Assembly (NCBI GenBank): GCA_964626405.1
Contig: CAZVFE010000005.1
Location: 1-46,722 of the forward strand
Length of the DNA: 46,722 nucleotides
Origin: CAZVFE01 sp964626405
Lineage (GTDB): Bacteria; Bacteroidota; Bacteroidia; Cytophagales; Spirosomataceae
Direction of reading: 5' to 3'
Below the pieces are notes generated by a model. That model saw only the letters and a program-made list of their open reading frames with translations, was not told the DNA's origin and did not search any database. Position numbers and translations under genes: made by a program. How positions within the stretch are numbered: the first letter of the stretch is position 1; the number at the start of each line of letters is the position of its first letter. This document shows, piece by piece, positions 24,696 to 33,857 of this stretch.

Positions 24696-25705
24696 TTCAC
24701 CATTAAATTACATCCTCTTAAATCTGAATTTTGAATTCGACCCATAATTTCAAATTCCTTATTGGATAATAATTTACCTGCATCTTGGGTAGCAATAAAA
24801 CTTAAGCTTTCTACATTCGCTAGATCAATAATATTTATTCCTCCAGTTTTATTGTATTCTTTTACCATCGTAAATGGATCATTTAATTCTCTTAAGATAA
24901 TTTTTTTTGAAAATCCTGTTTGAAAAACCCCATCCCTCTTTGAATAAGATTGAGAAAATAATTCAGTCATTCCGTATTCTGAATGGATATTTTTAGCATG
25001 AGTATGAGATTGGAAGATTTTATGTAATTCCTCCCGACTCATTTCTTTTCTTCGTCCTTTCATTCCACCTGTTTCCATTAAGATTATTTGGTCATTTTCG
25101 AAGGCATTAATTATTTCAGAATCTAATTTTTTATATTCCAGCCAATCTAAAATGCCAAAACTTACCCCGATAATAAAAATTTTCTTATTCGTATGAATCA
25201 GTTTTTTTATTTTTGAATTTAGCTCTTCAAAATTATTTAGATAAAATCCAGAATAATCCGATTCTGATTTTTTAATAAAATCATTCACCATACACACTAA
25301 AGATGCATTTTGTCTTTCTAAATAAGAAGGCAATAATCCAATAAAATGATAATCCTTTAGTTCCCCGTAAAAATCATTAAATATTTTTTCTGCTATTTTA
25401 AGATAAAAATCCGTTGAATAATAATAATGTTTGGAGCAAGTTTGTCCACTTGTACCCGAACTTTCAAAATAAAATTCAGGACAATTCGTTCCGCTATAGA
25501 TTTTCTGATATTTAAAAATTTCAATTGGAAGGAAGGGAATCTGGTTTAATTCTTGAATAGAATTAGGGTTAATATTTAAATTATCAACGAATTGCTGGTA
25601 AATTGGGTTGTTAGAATATTGATAATGGAAGACCTTTAAACTAAGGTTTTCAAAACTTGCTTGGTCAAGATTAAAAATTTCTGATTTTAGGTTTTCAATA
25701 TTCAT
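24692..25705 (-). CDS. LuxE/PaaK-like acyl-protein synthetase family protein
   Basis: ATP-dependent carboxylate-activating enzyme fold related to LuxE (PF04443) and phenylacetate-CoA ligase. The 337-residue product has the adenylate-forming signature SSGTSGQTCSKHYYYS (about residues 83-98), then METGGMKGRRKEMSRE, SEYGMTELFSQSY and the C-terminal GRIQNSDLRGCN. LuxE itself transfers acyl groups for bioluminescence, but no lux genes are here. In Bacteroidota such genes are usually annotated as acyltransferases of unknown substrate. It is a single-gene unit convergent with folA-moaE and divergent from the lipoprotein-DPP4 pair. Confidence 0.8.
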   Translation of the reverse strand: MNIENLKSEIFNLDQASFENLSLKVFHYQYSNNPIYQQFVDNLNINPNSIQELNQIPFLPIEIFKYQKIYSGTNCPEFYFESSGTSGQTCSKHYYYSTDFYLKIAEKIFNDFYGELKDYHFIGLLPSYLERQNASLVCMVNDFIKKSESDYSGFYLNNFEELNSKIKKLIHTNKKIFIIGVSFGILDWLEYKKLDSEIINAFENDQIILMETGGMKGRRKEMSREELHKIFQSHTHAKNIHSEYGMTELFSQSYSKRDGVFQTGFSKKIILRELNDPFTMVKEYNKTGGINIIDLANVESLSFIATQDAGKLLSNKEFEIMGRIQNSDLRGCNLMVN

Positions 25706-25767
25706 TAAGTTTCAATAAATTACCGTAAATTTAAGGTAATTCGCCAATAAAATTAGAATAAAATTAC

Positions 25768-26319
25768 ATGAATCGAATATTCAAGTTTTTTTTAAGTCTT
25801 TTTCTTTTAGGGTTTATTTATTCTTGTATCAATCCACCTGAATTTAGTAATACTCCAGAGATATCTTTTGATGGAATCAAAAAGGTTAATAAAACTATTT
25901 TCAATGATTTACTTGGAGAGGTAAAAGTTGATTCTGTGATCATTTCTGTGAATTTCAAGGATGGGGATGGTGATTTAGGTCTTACAAATGAGGAATTAAG
26001 TAATAATCCAAAATATAAAGATTTTTCCAATTTTATTGTAAAGACTTTTATTAAAATTAATGGAGAATACCAAGAAGCAGAGTTGAATCCACCACTAGGT
26101 GGTTTAATTAATTTCGAATTTCTTCCCAATCAAAAGTCTGGTCCGGTAGAAGGAACGATATCTTATTCTACTATCTTTATTTATGACTTGTATAGTGGAT
26201 ATTCGCCTTATTTTAAGCCCAAAAATGACACTTTAAAATTTCAAATAAAATTAATTGATAATTCCTTCAATGAAAGTAATGTAATTGAGACGGATTCTGT
26301 TATCATTTTTCAAAATTAA
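25768..26319 (+). CDS. Hypothetical lipoprotein
   Basis: A 183-residue protein with an N-terminal lipoprotein signal, FLLGFIYSC (Cys20), followed by NPPEFSNTPEISFDG. The mature part looks like an all-beta domain, with VNFKDGDGDLGLTNEE, a calcium-loop-like DGDGDLG, and FQIKLIDNSFNESNVIETDS near the end. Similar DGDGD-containing lipoproteins are common in Bacteroidota, but I know no function. It precedes the DPP4 gene by 6 bp, so the two are cotranscribed and both exported. Confidence 0.7.
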   Translation: MNRIFKFFLSLFLLGFIYSCINPPEFSNTPEISFDGIKKVNKTIFNDLLGEVKVDSVIISVNFKDGDGDLGLTNEELSNNPKYKDFSNFIVKTFIKINGEYQEAELNPPLGGLINFEFLPNQKSGPVEGTISYSTIFIYDLYSGYSPYFKPKNDTLKFQIKLIDNSFNESNVIETDSVIIFQN

Positions 26320-26325
26320 CAAACT

Positions 26326-28506
26326 ATGAAAATTCTAAAAATCAGTTTATTATTCATTTTTTCACTTTTTGTAACGAGTAATTTTGCTCAAACTGGGATT
26401 ACTGTAGAGGATGTCTGGAAAAATTATAAATTTATTCAAAATGGGTCCAGAAGTTTTAGTTGGATGTCTGATGGTGAAACCTATACTGAAAAAAATGATG
26501 GCAGGATAGAATTATTTAAAATTGGAAACGAATCTCCTATTGAGATAATTTTTGATAATAAATCGAATAAAACGAAAGATGGTAAGATGATTCAAATTCT
26601 ATCTTATAAATTTTCTCAGGATGAAACAAAATTATTGATAACGGCTGAGTCAGACCCTGTTTATCGTCATAGTTCAAAGGATGTTTATTATATTTTTGAC
26701 CGCAAAACAAAGGATTTAACGGAATTGTCTAAACTACCAAATCAAATGGAAGCAAGTTTTTCTCCGGATGGTTCTAAGGTAGCTTTTGTTCGTGATAATA
26801 ATTTATTTTATGTTGATTTAGTTTCTGGTAAGGAGTTTCAAATTACCCAAGATGGGAAGTTTAATTTTATCATTAATGGTGTAACTGATTGGGTATATGA
26901 GGAAGAATTTGGATTTACCAAGGCTTTTGAATGGTCTCCAGATGGCAAATCAATTGTTTTTATTCGATTTGATGAATCTCAAGTGCCTGAATATAATATG
27001 CAAGTATGGGGTGATTTATATCCTTATGATTATCGTTTTAAGTATCCTAAAGCTGGAGAGAAAAACTCTGATGTTTCATTGAAATTATTTGATTTAGGTA
27101 CAAATAAAACCAAAGACATTAATGTAGGAAGTGAAAAGGATCAATATATTTTACATTTAATGTGGTTGCCCGGGTCATCTGAATTTTCATTTTTTAGATT
27201 GAATAGGTTGCAAACCCATTTAGAGGTATTAGTGGTAGACAGGAATTCAGGTAATTCTAGATTATTATATGAAGAGAAAAGTGATGTTGGAATTGAATTA
27301 GATAGAAATGGATTAGATTTAAAATACTTAGACAATGGTAAAGAATTCATTACGAGTTCAGAACGTTCTGGTTATAAACATTTTTATTTAGGGAAAATTT
27401 CAGATGGAAGTTTAAAGCCAATTACAAATGGAGAATGGGAAGTTGATAATTTTGCTGGATTAGATCAAAAAAATAAAGTTTTGTATTATAGTTCCACTGA
27501 AAAATCATCCATTGAAAAATTGATTTATCGCATTGATTTGGATGGAAAGAATAAAGCTTTGATTTCTAAAGGAAATGGAACGAATGGAATATCCTGGAAT
27601 TCTGCATTTAAATATTATGTGGCTTCTCATTCAACTGCAAATGAGCCAGTGGTTTATGAATTAAAAAATGCCAAGAATGAAACGATTCAAGTATTGGAGG
27701 ATAATGCAGGTTTAAAATCGAAATTAGAGGAATATCAAATAGGAATTAAGGAATTTATTCAGGTTCCAGTTGGAAATGATATAAGTTTAAATGGATATTG
27801 GATTCATCCGAGAAATTTCGATCCAAATAAAAAATATCCAGTTTTGATGCATGTTTATGGAGGACCAGGTTCACAACAAGTTTTAGATAGTTTTGGTGGA
27901 TTTGATTTCTTCTGGTATCAAACCCTTTTAGACAAGGGATATTTGATTTTTTGTGTGGATAATCGTGGTACAGGAGGAAGAGGGTTTGATTTTAGAACAG
28001 TTACCTATAAGAATCTCGGAAAATATGAAGTTGAAGATCAGATTCAGGCTGCAAAATGGATAGGAAATTTACCTTATGTAGATGCGTCTAGAATTGGGAT
28101 TTGGGGTTGGAGCTATGGAGGATATATGTCTTCCAATTGTTTATTCCAAGGTTCTGATGTGTTTAAAACAGCAATTGCCGTAGCGCCAGTAACAAATTGG
28201 AGATATTATGATTCAATTTATACGGAAAGATACCAAGGTTTACCTCAAAACAATGCAGCAGGCTACGATCGCAATTCTCCTGTTTATCATGTGAATAAAT
28301 TAAAAGGTAATTTTCTTTTAATTCATGGAACTGGAGATGATAATGTTCATTTCCAAAATTCTGTGGCATTGGTAGATGCTTTGATTGCTGCCAACAAGCA
28401 ATTTAAGACTTTTTACTATCCAAATAGAAATCATGGAATTTATGGAGGAAATACAAGATTACATTTATATAATATGTTGACTGATTATATCCTAAATAAT
28501 TTGTAA
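26326..28506 (+). CDS. S9 family dipeptidyl peptidase (DPP4-like)
   Basis: Serine exopeptidase that removes dipeptides from the N-terminus, usually after proline or alanine. A signal peptide (MKILKISLLFIFSLFVTSNFAQ) sends it to the periplasm. An N-terminal beta-propeller (about 40-480) has the DPP4 glutamate motif DWVYEEEFGFTKAF. The catalytic alpha/beta hydrolase domain has GWSYGGY (Ser596), HGTGDDNVH (Asp671/Asp672) and NRNHGIYGG (His703). The 726-residue length is typical. A lipoprotein gene lies 6 bp upstream. Role: peptide scavenging, inferred. Confidence 0.94.
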   Translation: MKILKISLLFIFSLFVTSNFAQTGITVEDVWKNYKFIQNGSRSFSWMSDGETYTEKNDGRIELFKIGNESPIEIIFDNKSNKTKDGKMIQILSYKFSQDETKLLITAESDPVYRHSSKDVYYIFDRKTKDLTELSKLPNQMEASFSPDGSKVAFVRDNNLFYVDLVSGKEFQITQDGKFNFIINGVTDWVYEEEFGFTKAFEWSPDGKSIVFIRFDESQVPEYNMQVWGDLYPYDYRFKYPKAGEKNSDVSLKLFDLGTNKTKDINVGSEKDQYILHLMWLPGSSEFSFFRLNRLQTHLEVLVVDRNSGNSRLLYEEKSDVGIELDRNGLDLKYLDNGKEFITSSERSGYKHFYLGKISDGSLKPITNGEWEVDNFAGLDQKNKVLYYSSTEKSSIEKLIYRIDLDGKNKALISKGNGTNGISWNSAFKYYVASHSTANEPVVYELKNAKNETIQVLEDNAGLKSKLEEYQIGIKEFIQVPVGNDISLNGYWIHPRNFDPNKKYPVLMHVYGGPGSQQVLDSFGGFDFFWYQTLLDKGYLIFCVDNRGTGGRGFDFRTVTYKNLGKYEVEDQIQAAKWIGNLPYVDASRIGIWGWSYGGYMSSNCLFQGSDVFKTAIAVAPVTNWRYYDSIYTERYQGLPQNNAAGYDRNSPVYHVNKLKGNFLLIHGTGDDNVHFQNSVALVDALIAANKQFKTFYYPNRNHGIYGGNTRLHLYNMLTDYILNNL

Positions 28507-28536
28507 TTTTATAATCTGTAATCAATTTATTAATCA

Positions 28537-29199
28537 ATGAACATACATCGAGAGGGGAAATCCATTATCATTATTACTCTTGTGGTAGTATTGGCAATCA
28601 ATTCATTATTTGCTTATTTTTTTCCTGAAAATGAAATTTTAAGGGAAATTGTGGTTGCTTTAACCGCTATATTTTTATTGTTAATTGTTCAATTTTTCCG
28701 TGTCCCAGTTCGAACTACAAGATTAAATGAGGATTTAATTATTGCCCCTGCAGATGGGAAGGTAGTAGTAATTGAGGAGGTAATTGAAACGGAATATTTT
28801 AATGATAAACGTAGACAGGTTTCAATTTTTATGTCTCCCTTGAATGTGCATATTAATTTTAATCCAATTTCAGGAATAGTTAAATATTTCAAATATCATC
28901 CAGGTAAATACTTAGTAGCTTGGCACCCTAAGTCTAGCACAGAAAATGAGCGTACCACTTATGTTGTAGAAACAGATAATGGTCAGCCTGTTTTATTTAG
29001 ACAAATTGCTGGAGCATTAGCCAAAAGAATTTGTTGGTATGCAGAGGAAGGAGAACGAGTTGTTCAAGGAAATGAATTTGGTTTTATCAAATTTGGAAGC
29101 AGAATAGATATTTTTCTCCCTTTGGATGCTGAAATATGTGTGGAGATCGGGGATAAACCTGTTGGAGGGGAGACCGTTATCGCACGTTGGAAGAAATAG
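28537..29199 (+). CDS. psd: Phosphatidylserine decarboxylase, short type
   Basis: Pyruvoyl enzyme making phosphatidylethanolamine from phosphatidylserine. The 220-residue product has two N-terminal hydrophobic segments (about 10-28 and 36-53). It then has APADGKVVVIEE, VSIFMSPLNVHINFNP and the self-cleavage site GFIKFGSRIDIFLP, where the Gly-Ser bond is cut to create the pyruvoyl group. This is the short type without the LGST motif of E. coli Psd. Its 3' end overlaps the convergent MerR/B12 gene by 23 bp. pssA is not in the window. Confidence 0.93.
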   Translation: MNIHREGKSIIIITLVVVLAINSLFAYFFPENEILREIVVALTAIFLLLIVQFFRVPVRTTRLNEDLIIAPADGKVVVIEEVIETEYFNDKRRQVSIFMSPLNVHINFNPISGIVKYFKYHPGKYLVAWHPKSSTENERTTYVVETDNGQPVLFRQIAGALAKRICWYAEEGERVVQGNEFGFIKFGSRIDIFLPLDAEICVEIGDKPVGGETVIARWKK

Positions 29200-30082
29200 C
29201 TAATTCCTCAGCAATTGATACTAATTCATCGAAGCTTGGTAAAATCTTAATATTCGAAGGGATAATCAGGTTTGAATGTAATATTTGGTAACCACTGACC
29301 ATTACATTGGTATTTGTTAGTTCTTTGGATAATCTTTGTAAATAATCATTAATTTCATTAGGATTAGGAATAGACGTAAAGACGCTAAGAATATAATCTG
29401 GCTTGCAAATATTATTTGCTAAAACTAATTCATCAAAAGGTAAGGATTGGCCTAGATAATAAACGGTGAAACCTCTTTTCTTCAAAATATAATAAGCAAA
29501 AAGAAGACTTATTTCATGCAATTCTCCTTCGGGTAAATACAAAATAAATTTCGGAAGCCCTTTAATGGTATCTTTTTGAATAGAATCTATTTCTCCAATT
29601 ATTTTTTGTCTGATTAAATGGGTAATGAAATGTTCTTGGGCTGGTCCTACGGTACCGGAAAGCCATAATGTTCCCAACCTTGATAAAAAAGGGTATATAA
29701 TTTCTAGAATATAGTTTTCGAAACCTTCTTTATTGATAATATTATTCGATATTTTTTGGAATTTGTTTTCATCCATATCAAGCATTGCTATCGAAATAGC
29801 TTTAACTTGATCAGAATTTGAAAGAATGGTTTCAGAAAGTTTTAGAATTTCTTTGGAAATTTCTTCTTCTGACATTTTCGCAATTTTTGAAATCTTGAAA
29901 TTTCCTTTTTCCTGAAGAAGAGCAATATTCAATACTTTTTTTAATTCATCATCATCATATGTTCGAATATTTGAATCAGTTCGATTTGGATTTAAAATAC
30001 CATACCTCTGTTCCCAAATTCGTATGGTATGGGCCTTAATCCCACTTAAATTTTCCAAATCCTTGATCGAATATATGCTCAT
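29177..30082 (-). CDS. CarH/LitR-like MerR regulator with cobalamin-binding domain
   Basis: A 301-residue light-responsive-type regulator. The MerR DNA-binding domain (residues 1-70) has YSIKDLENLSGIKAHTIRIW and RYGILNP. The B12 helper domain carries W-x9-EH (Trp140 and Glu150-His151 in LWLSGTVGPAQEH), the motif that caps adenosylcobalamin in CarH. The B12-binding domain has GELHEISLLFAYYILKKRG, where His189 matches the axial ligand of CarH, and VYYLGQSLP. In known CarH proteins light breaks the Co-C bond and releases DNA, switching on carotenoid genes. The gene follows a CruF-like carotenoid gene by 57 bp, supporting the same role here. The light response is inferred. Confidence 0.88.
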   Translation of the reverse strand: MSIYSIKDLENLSGIKAHTIRIWEQRYGILNPNRTDSNIRTYDDDELKKVLNIALLQEKGNFKISKIAKMSEEEISKEILKLSETILSNSDQVKAISIAMLDMDENKFQKISNNIINKEGFENYILEIIYPFLSRLGTLWLSGTVGPAQEHFITHLIRQKIIGEIDSIQKDTIKGLPKFILYLPEGELHEISLLFAYYILKKRGFTVYYLGQSLPFDELVLANNICKPDYILSVFTSIPNPNEINDYLQRLSKELTNTNVMVSGYQILHSNLIIPSNIKILPSFDELVSIAEELAISSNVR

Positions 30083-30139
30083 TGGTGAATTATCAACTTA
30101 AAATTATACTTTAATACAACTTTAAACCATTAAAAAGGT

Positions 30140-30781
30140 TTAAAAAATAATTGTATTAATTAAATTGATACTTAAAAAGAAAATAAATTGAAGGACAAAA
30201 ATGAATCTGTAGAGGTTAGATTTAATAATTAATTGATATTTATACATGAACCAAATCAAACAAAATGATACGATCCACCAAGCGATGAAATTTTGATTAG
30301 GAATCTTATTTTCTGCCCAATTCCAATAATTTAATGAAATTGCAACAGGTTCAATAAAAATATCTAGGATTGTCATAAAACCTGCCCCAACTGCTGCTTT
30401 GGTGAATAATCCTTGTTTCGGAATAAATTCTTCAACGACAGCCCCACTACCCAATAATAGAATCAACCAATTTAATCCAATGGTTATTGGAACATTTAAA
30501 AATTTTAATCCTAAAGTTGGGCCATAGACATAGGATCCAAAGATTTTTCCTGTACTTACTCCATTCACTTCTATTAACCAAGTGGCGATGGGTATAAGAA
30601 GAATCAAAGAAATTTCATTGATATTTTTTTTTGGATAGGTAAGGATCATTACCCCACCCATAAACCAAAGGAAAATAGGTGTAAGATTTAAAAATAAAGG
30701 TTTTGTTGAAGGAATTAAAACACCAACAGCACCTGAAATGGTCATTAAGGCTATAAGAGGTTTTAAATATTTGAAGTCCAT
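30140..30781 (-). CDS. CruF/DUF422-like carotenoid biosynthesis membrane protein
   Basis: A 213-residue integral membrane protein of the carotenoid biosynthesis family PF04240, whose characterised members (CruF, bisanhydrobacterioruberin hydratase) hydrate the end of carotenoid chains. About seven hydrophobic helices are seen. Family blocks: EVNGVSTGKIFGSYVYG, GPTLGLKFLNVPITIGLNW, the acidic GAVVEEF and the DIFIEPVAISLNYWNW segment with charged residues inside the membrane region. It begins 18 bp after the glnS stop and is followed by the CarH-like gene. It suggests hydroxylated or methoxylated carotenoids such as those of Cytophagales; other crt genes are outside the window. Confidence 0.85.
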   Translation of the reverse strand: MDFKYLKPLIALMTISGAVGVLIPSTKPLFLNLTPIFLWFMGGVMILTYPKKNINEISLILLIPIATWLIEVNGVSTGKIFGSYVYGPTLGLKFLNVPITIGLNWLILLLGSGAVVEEFIPKQGLFTKAAVGAGFMTILDIFIEPVAISLNYWNWAENKIPNQNFIAWWIVSFCLIWFMYKYQLIIKSNLYRFIFVLQFIFFLSINLINTIIF

Positions 30782-30799
30782 TATTTAATTTAATAAATT

Positions 30800-32476
30800 T
30801 TAGGAATTACTTTGCAACTTAGCCCAAGTATCTTTTAATGTAGCTGTTCGATTGAAAATTAAATTATTTTCATTTGAATATTTATCCACACAGAAATATC
30901 CTTTTCGTACAAATTGAACTTGGTCTCCAATTGTTAAATTTTTTCCTTCTGGTTCAATTTTTGCATTTTTAATTATGGATAAAGAATCTGGATTTATGAA
31001 ATCTAAAAAATTATCTCCTAGTTTTGAAGAATCTTCCGTTAATAATAGTCGATCAAAAAGGTTAACCTGAATATTTTCGCAATGGTTTTGAGAAAGCCAG
31101 TGGATGGTACCTTTCACCTTAATGCCGGATGTATCATTTCCGGATTTACTGTTTTCAAAATAATTAACTTTTACTTCTAAAACATTTCCATTTTCATCTA
31201 AAATTGAATCTACATATTCAATAATATAGGCTCCTTTTAATCTTACGGGAAGTCCGGGAGCTAATCTAAAATATTTTTTAGGGGGATTTAATTCAAAATC
31301 TTCTCTTTCAATATAGATTTCTTTACTAAAAGGAACAATTCTTTCTCCTGAATTTGGATCTTCTGGATTGTTTTCAATAGATAATTCTTCGACTTTATCT
31401 TCAGGGTAATTTAAGATGGTAATTTTTATTGGATCTAAAACAGCCATTAATCTTTTGGCATTTTTATTTAAATCCTCTCTTATACAAAATTCCAATAGGG
31501 AATAATCGATAAGATTATCTCTTTTTGCGATACCAATTCTATTACAGAATTCCCGGATTGACTTAGGAGTGAATCCTCTTCTTCTAAAACCAGAAATTGT
31601 GGGCATTCTTGGGTCATCCCATCCGTCTACTACCTTTTCTTCCACTAATTTAAGAAGTTTTCTTTTTGACATTAGGGTATGAGAAAGATTTAGTCGTGCA
31701 AATTCAAATTGTCTTGATGGATAAATTTCCAATTTATTGATGAACCAATTGTATAAAGGTCTATGAACATCAAATTCGAGTGTGCAAACTGAATGGGTAA
31801 TATTTTCAATTGAGTCAGATTGTCCGTGAGCAAAATCATACATTGGATAAATGCACCAATTGTTTCCAGTACGGTGGTGGTAGGCTCTTTTTATACGATA
31901 CATGAGAGGGTCTCTCATGTGCATATTAGTGTGAGCCATATCTATTTTTGCTCTTAAAACCTTTTCTCCGTCTTTGAATTCGCCATTTTTCATTCTTTCG
32001 AATAAATCTAAGTTTTCTTCAACGGAGCGATTTCTGAATGGACTATTGATTCCAGGGCTGGTAGGTGTGCCTTTCATTTTGGCAATTTCTTCAGCTGAGG
32101 AATCATCAACATAAGCTAAATTTTCTTTTATTAAATTAACTGCTAACTGGTAAAGGTTTTCAAAATAATCGGAAGCATAAAATTCATTATCCCAATTATA
32201 GCCCAGCCATTTAATATCATTTTTTATACTTTGAACGTATTCGTCGTTTTCTTTTTCTGGGTTAGTATCGTCAAATCGAAGGTTTGTTTTTCCTCCGAAA
32301 GTATCTCTTAGTCCAAAATTTAAAACAATACTTTTAGCATGACCTATATGAAGAAATCCGTTTGGTTCAGGAGGAAATCGGGTAATAATACCTTCAGGAT
32401 ATTTTCCTTCTTTAATTTCGTTTGAAATTATTTCTTCTAAAAAATTTAATGCTTTTTCTTGATTTGTTGAATTCAT
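30800..32476 (-). CDS. glnS: Glutaminyl-tRNA synthetase
   Basis: Class I synthetase charging tRNA-Gln directly, so the amidotransferase route is not needed. The 558-residue product has the HIGH motif in PPEPNGFLHIGHAKS (about residues 30-44), the GlnS-specific KTNLRFDDTNPEKEN block, and the KMSKS counterpart SKRK in LSHTLMSKRKLLKLVEE. The C-terminal anticodon-binding beta-barrels are complete. The signature FDVHRPLYNWFINKL is more GlnS-like than GltX-like. It lies 47 bp downstream of der, in a minus-strand run with era and der. Confidence 0.95.
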   Translation of the reverse strand: MNSTNQEKALNFLEEIISNEIKEGKYPEGIITRFPPEPNGFLHIGHAKSIVLNFGLRDTFGGKTNLRFDDTNPEKENDEYVQSIKNDIKWLGYNWDNEFYASDYFENLYQLAVNLIKENLAYVDDSSAEEIAKMKGTPTSPGINSPFRNRSVEENLDLFERMKNGEFKDGEKVLRAKIDMAHTNMHMRDPLMYRIKRAYHHRTGNNWCIYPMYDFAHGQSDSIENITHSVCTLEFDVHRPLYNWFINKLEIYPSRQFEFARLNLSHTLMSKRKLLKLVEEKVVDGWDDPRMPTISGFRRRGFTPKSIREFCNRIGIAKRDNLIDYSLLEFCIREDLNKNAKRLMAVLDPIKITILNYPEDKVEELSIENNPEDPNSGERIVPFSKEIYIEREDFELNPPKKYFRLAPGLPVRLKGAYIIEYVDSILDENGNVLEVKVNYFENSKSGNDTSGIKVKGTIHWLSQNHCENIQVNLFDRLLLTEDSSKLGDNFLDFINPDSLSIIKNAKIEPEGKNLTIGDQVQFVRKGYFCVDKYSNENNLIFNRTATLKDTWAKLQSNS

Positions 32477-32523
32477 GCTAACAATTAATTCTACAAAATT
32501 AGGTCATTTTATTTAAAATACCT

Positions 32524-33849
32524 TTATTTTTTTCTAAAGAAAACGGAAACAGGAGTTCCTTCCAATTTAAAATTGTCTCGAAGTTTGTTTTCTAGATACC
32601 TTTCATAACTTTCACGAATATATTGAGGTAGATTACAAAAGAAAATAAACGTAGGGTATTTAGTTGAAACTTGCGTACAATATTTAATCTTAATAAATTT
32701 CCCTTTCCAAGCTGGAGGTGGATAATCTTCGATAGCCTTCAGCATGACATCATTTAATTTGGAAGTAGAAATTTTTTGAGTTCGGTTATCATAAACCTCC
32801 ATGGTTTTTTCAATTACTTGGAATACTCTTTTCTTCTCCAGTACGGATGCGAAAATGATAGGCATATAATTCAAAGGGGCCAATCTCTCTCTAATTGCTT
32901 TTTCTAAGACTTGGGCAGTTTTTCCATCCTTTTCCACTAAGTCCCATTTATTTACCATTAATACTATTCCTTTTTTGGCTTTATCTGCCATGGAAATAAT
33001 ATTCATGTCTTGAGCATCTAGGCCTGTATTGACATCAATTGTTGTTGCATCAACTAAAACTATGGCCACATCGGATTCTTCCAAGGCTCTTACTGATCGG
33101 AGGATTGAATAAAATTCTAAATCATCATGAACACGAGATTTTCTTCGCATACCAGCAGTATCCGTAATAATAAACTCTTTGCCATATAGGGTATATTTAT
33201 TATCGATAGCATCCCGAGTTGTTCCTGCCATATTGGTTACAATCGAGCGGTCTTTACCCAAAAGTAAATTAAGGAAGGATGATTTTCCTACATTTGGTTT
33301 TCCTAAAATTGATATTTTAGGAATATCTGAATCTGGATTTTCTTCACCTTCATCTTTAAAATGACCAATGATAGCATCTAATAAATCTCCGGTTCCACTA
33401 CCTGATTCCGCGGATATTGGGAATGGATCTCCCAAACCCATGGCATAGAATTCCATTGCCAGAGCATCTTTTGCTGGAGTATCCGCCTTATTTGCTGCAA
33501 GAATAATTGGTTTATTGGACCTTCTTAAAATTTTGGCAAATTCATTATCTAGGTCCATTAATCCTGTGTCGCAATCGACCACAAAGACAATAACGTCTGC
33601 TTCTTCAATAGCAATTTCAACTTGGTCTCGGATAGCTTCTTCAAATATATCCTCGGACCCATGAACATATCCGCCTGTATCTATTAGCGTGAAAAATTTC
33701 CCTCCCCACTGGCCATGTCCATAATGGCGATCCCTTGTCACCCCCGACATATTATCGATAATCGCTTTTTTTTGTTCAATCAAGCGATTAAATAAGGTTG
33801 ATTTCCCTACATTGGGTCTTCCCACAATGGCTAGAATGTTTCTTGACAT
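32524..33849 (-). CDS. der: Ribosome-assembly GTPase Der (EngA)
   Basis: Essential GTPase for 50S subunit maturation. Two GTP-binding domains in tandem: GRPNVGKSTLFNRLIE with DTGG and ANKAD, then GKPNVGKSSFLNLLLG with DTAGMRRKSRV and VNKWDLVEK. A C-terminal KH-like domain follows (about residues 355-441), ending in VSVFFRKK. Length 441 is normal. It follows era by 8 bp and is part of the initiator tRNA-era-der-glnS series. Confidence 0.97.
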   Translation of the reverse strand: MSRNILAIVGRPNVGKSTLFNRLIEQKKAIIDNMSGVTRDRHYGHGQWGGKFFTLIDTGGYVHGSEDIFEEAIRDQVEIAIEEADVIVFVVDCDTGLMDLDNEFAKILRRSNKPIILAANKADTPAKDALAMEFYAMGLGDPFPISAESGSGTGDLLDAIIGHFKDEGEENPDSDIPKISILGKPNVGKSSFLNLLLGKDRSIVTNMAGTTRDAIDNKYTLYGKEFIITDTAGMRRKSRVHDDLEFYSILRSVRALEESDVAIVLVDATTIDVNTGLDAQDMNIISMADKAKKGIVLMVNKWDLVEKDGKTAQVLEKAIRERLAPLNYMPIIFASVLEKKRVFQVIEKTMEVYDNRTQKISTSKLNDVMLKAIEDYPPPAWKGKFIKIKYCTQVSTKYPTFIFFCNLPQYIRESYERYLENKLRDNFKLEGTPVSVFFRKK

Positions 33850-33857
33850 ATGCTATT

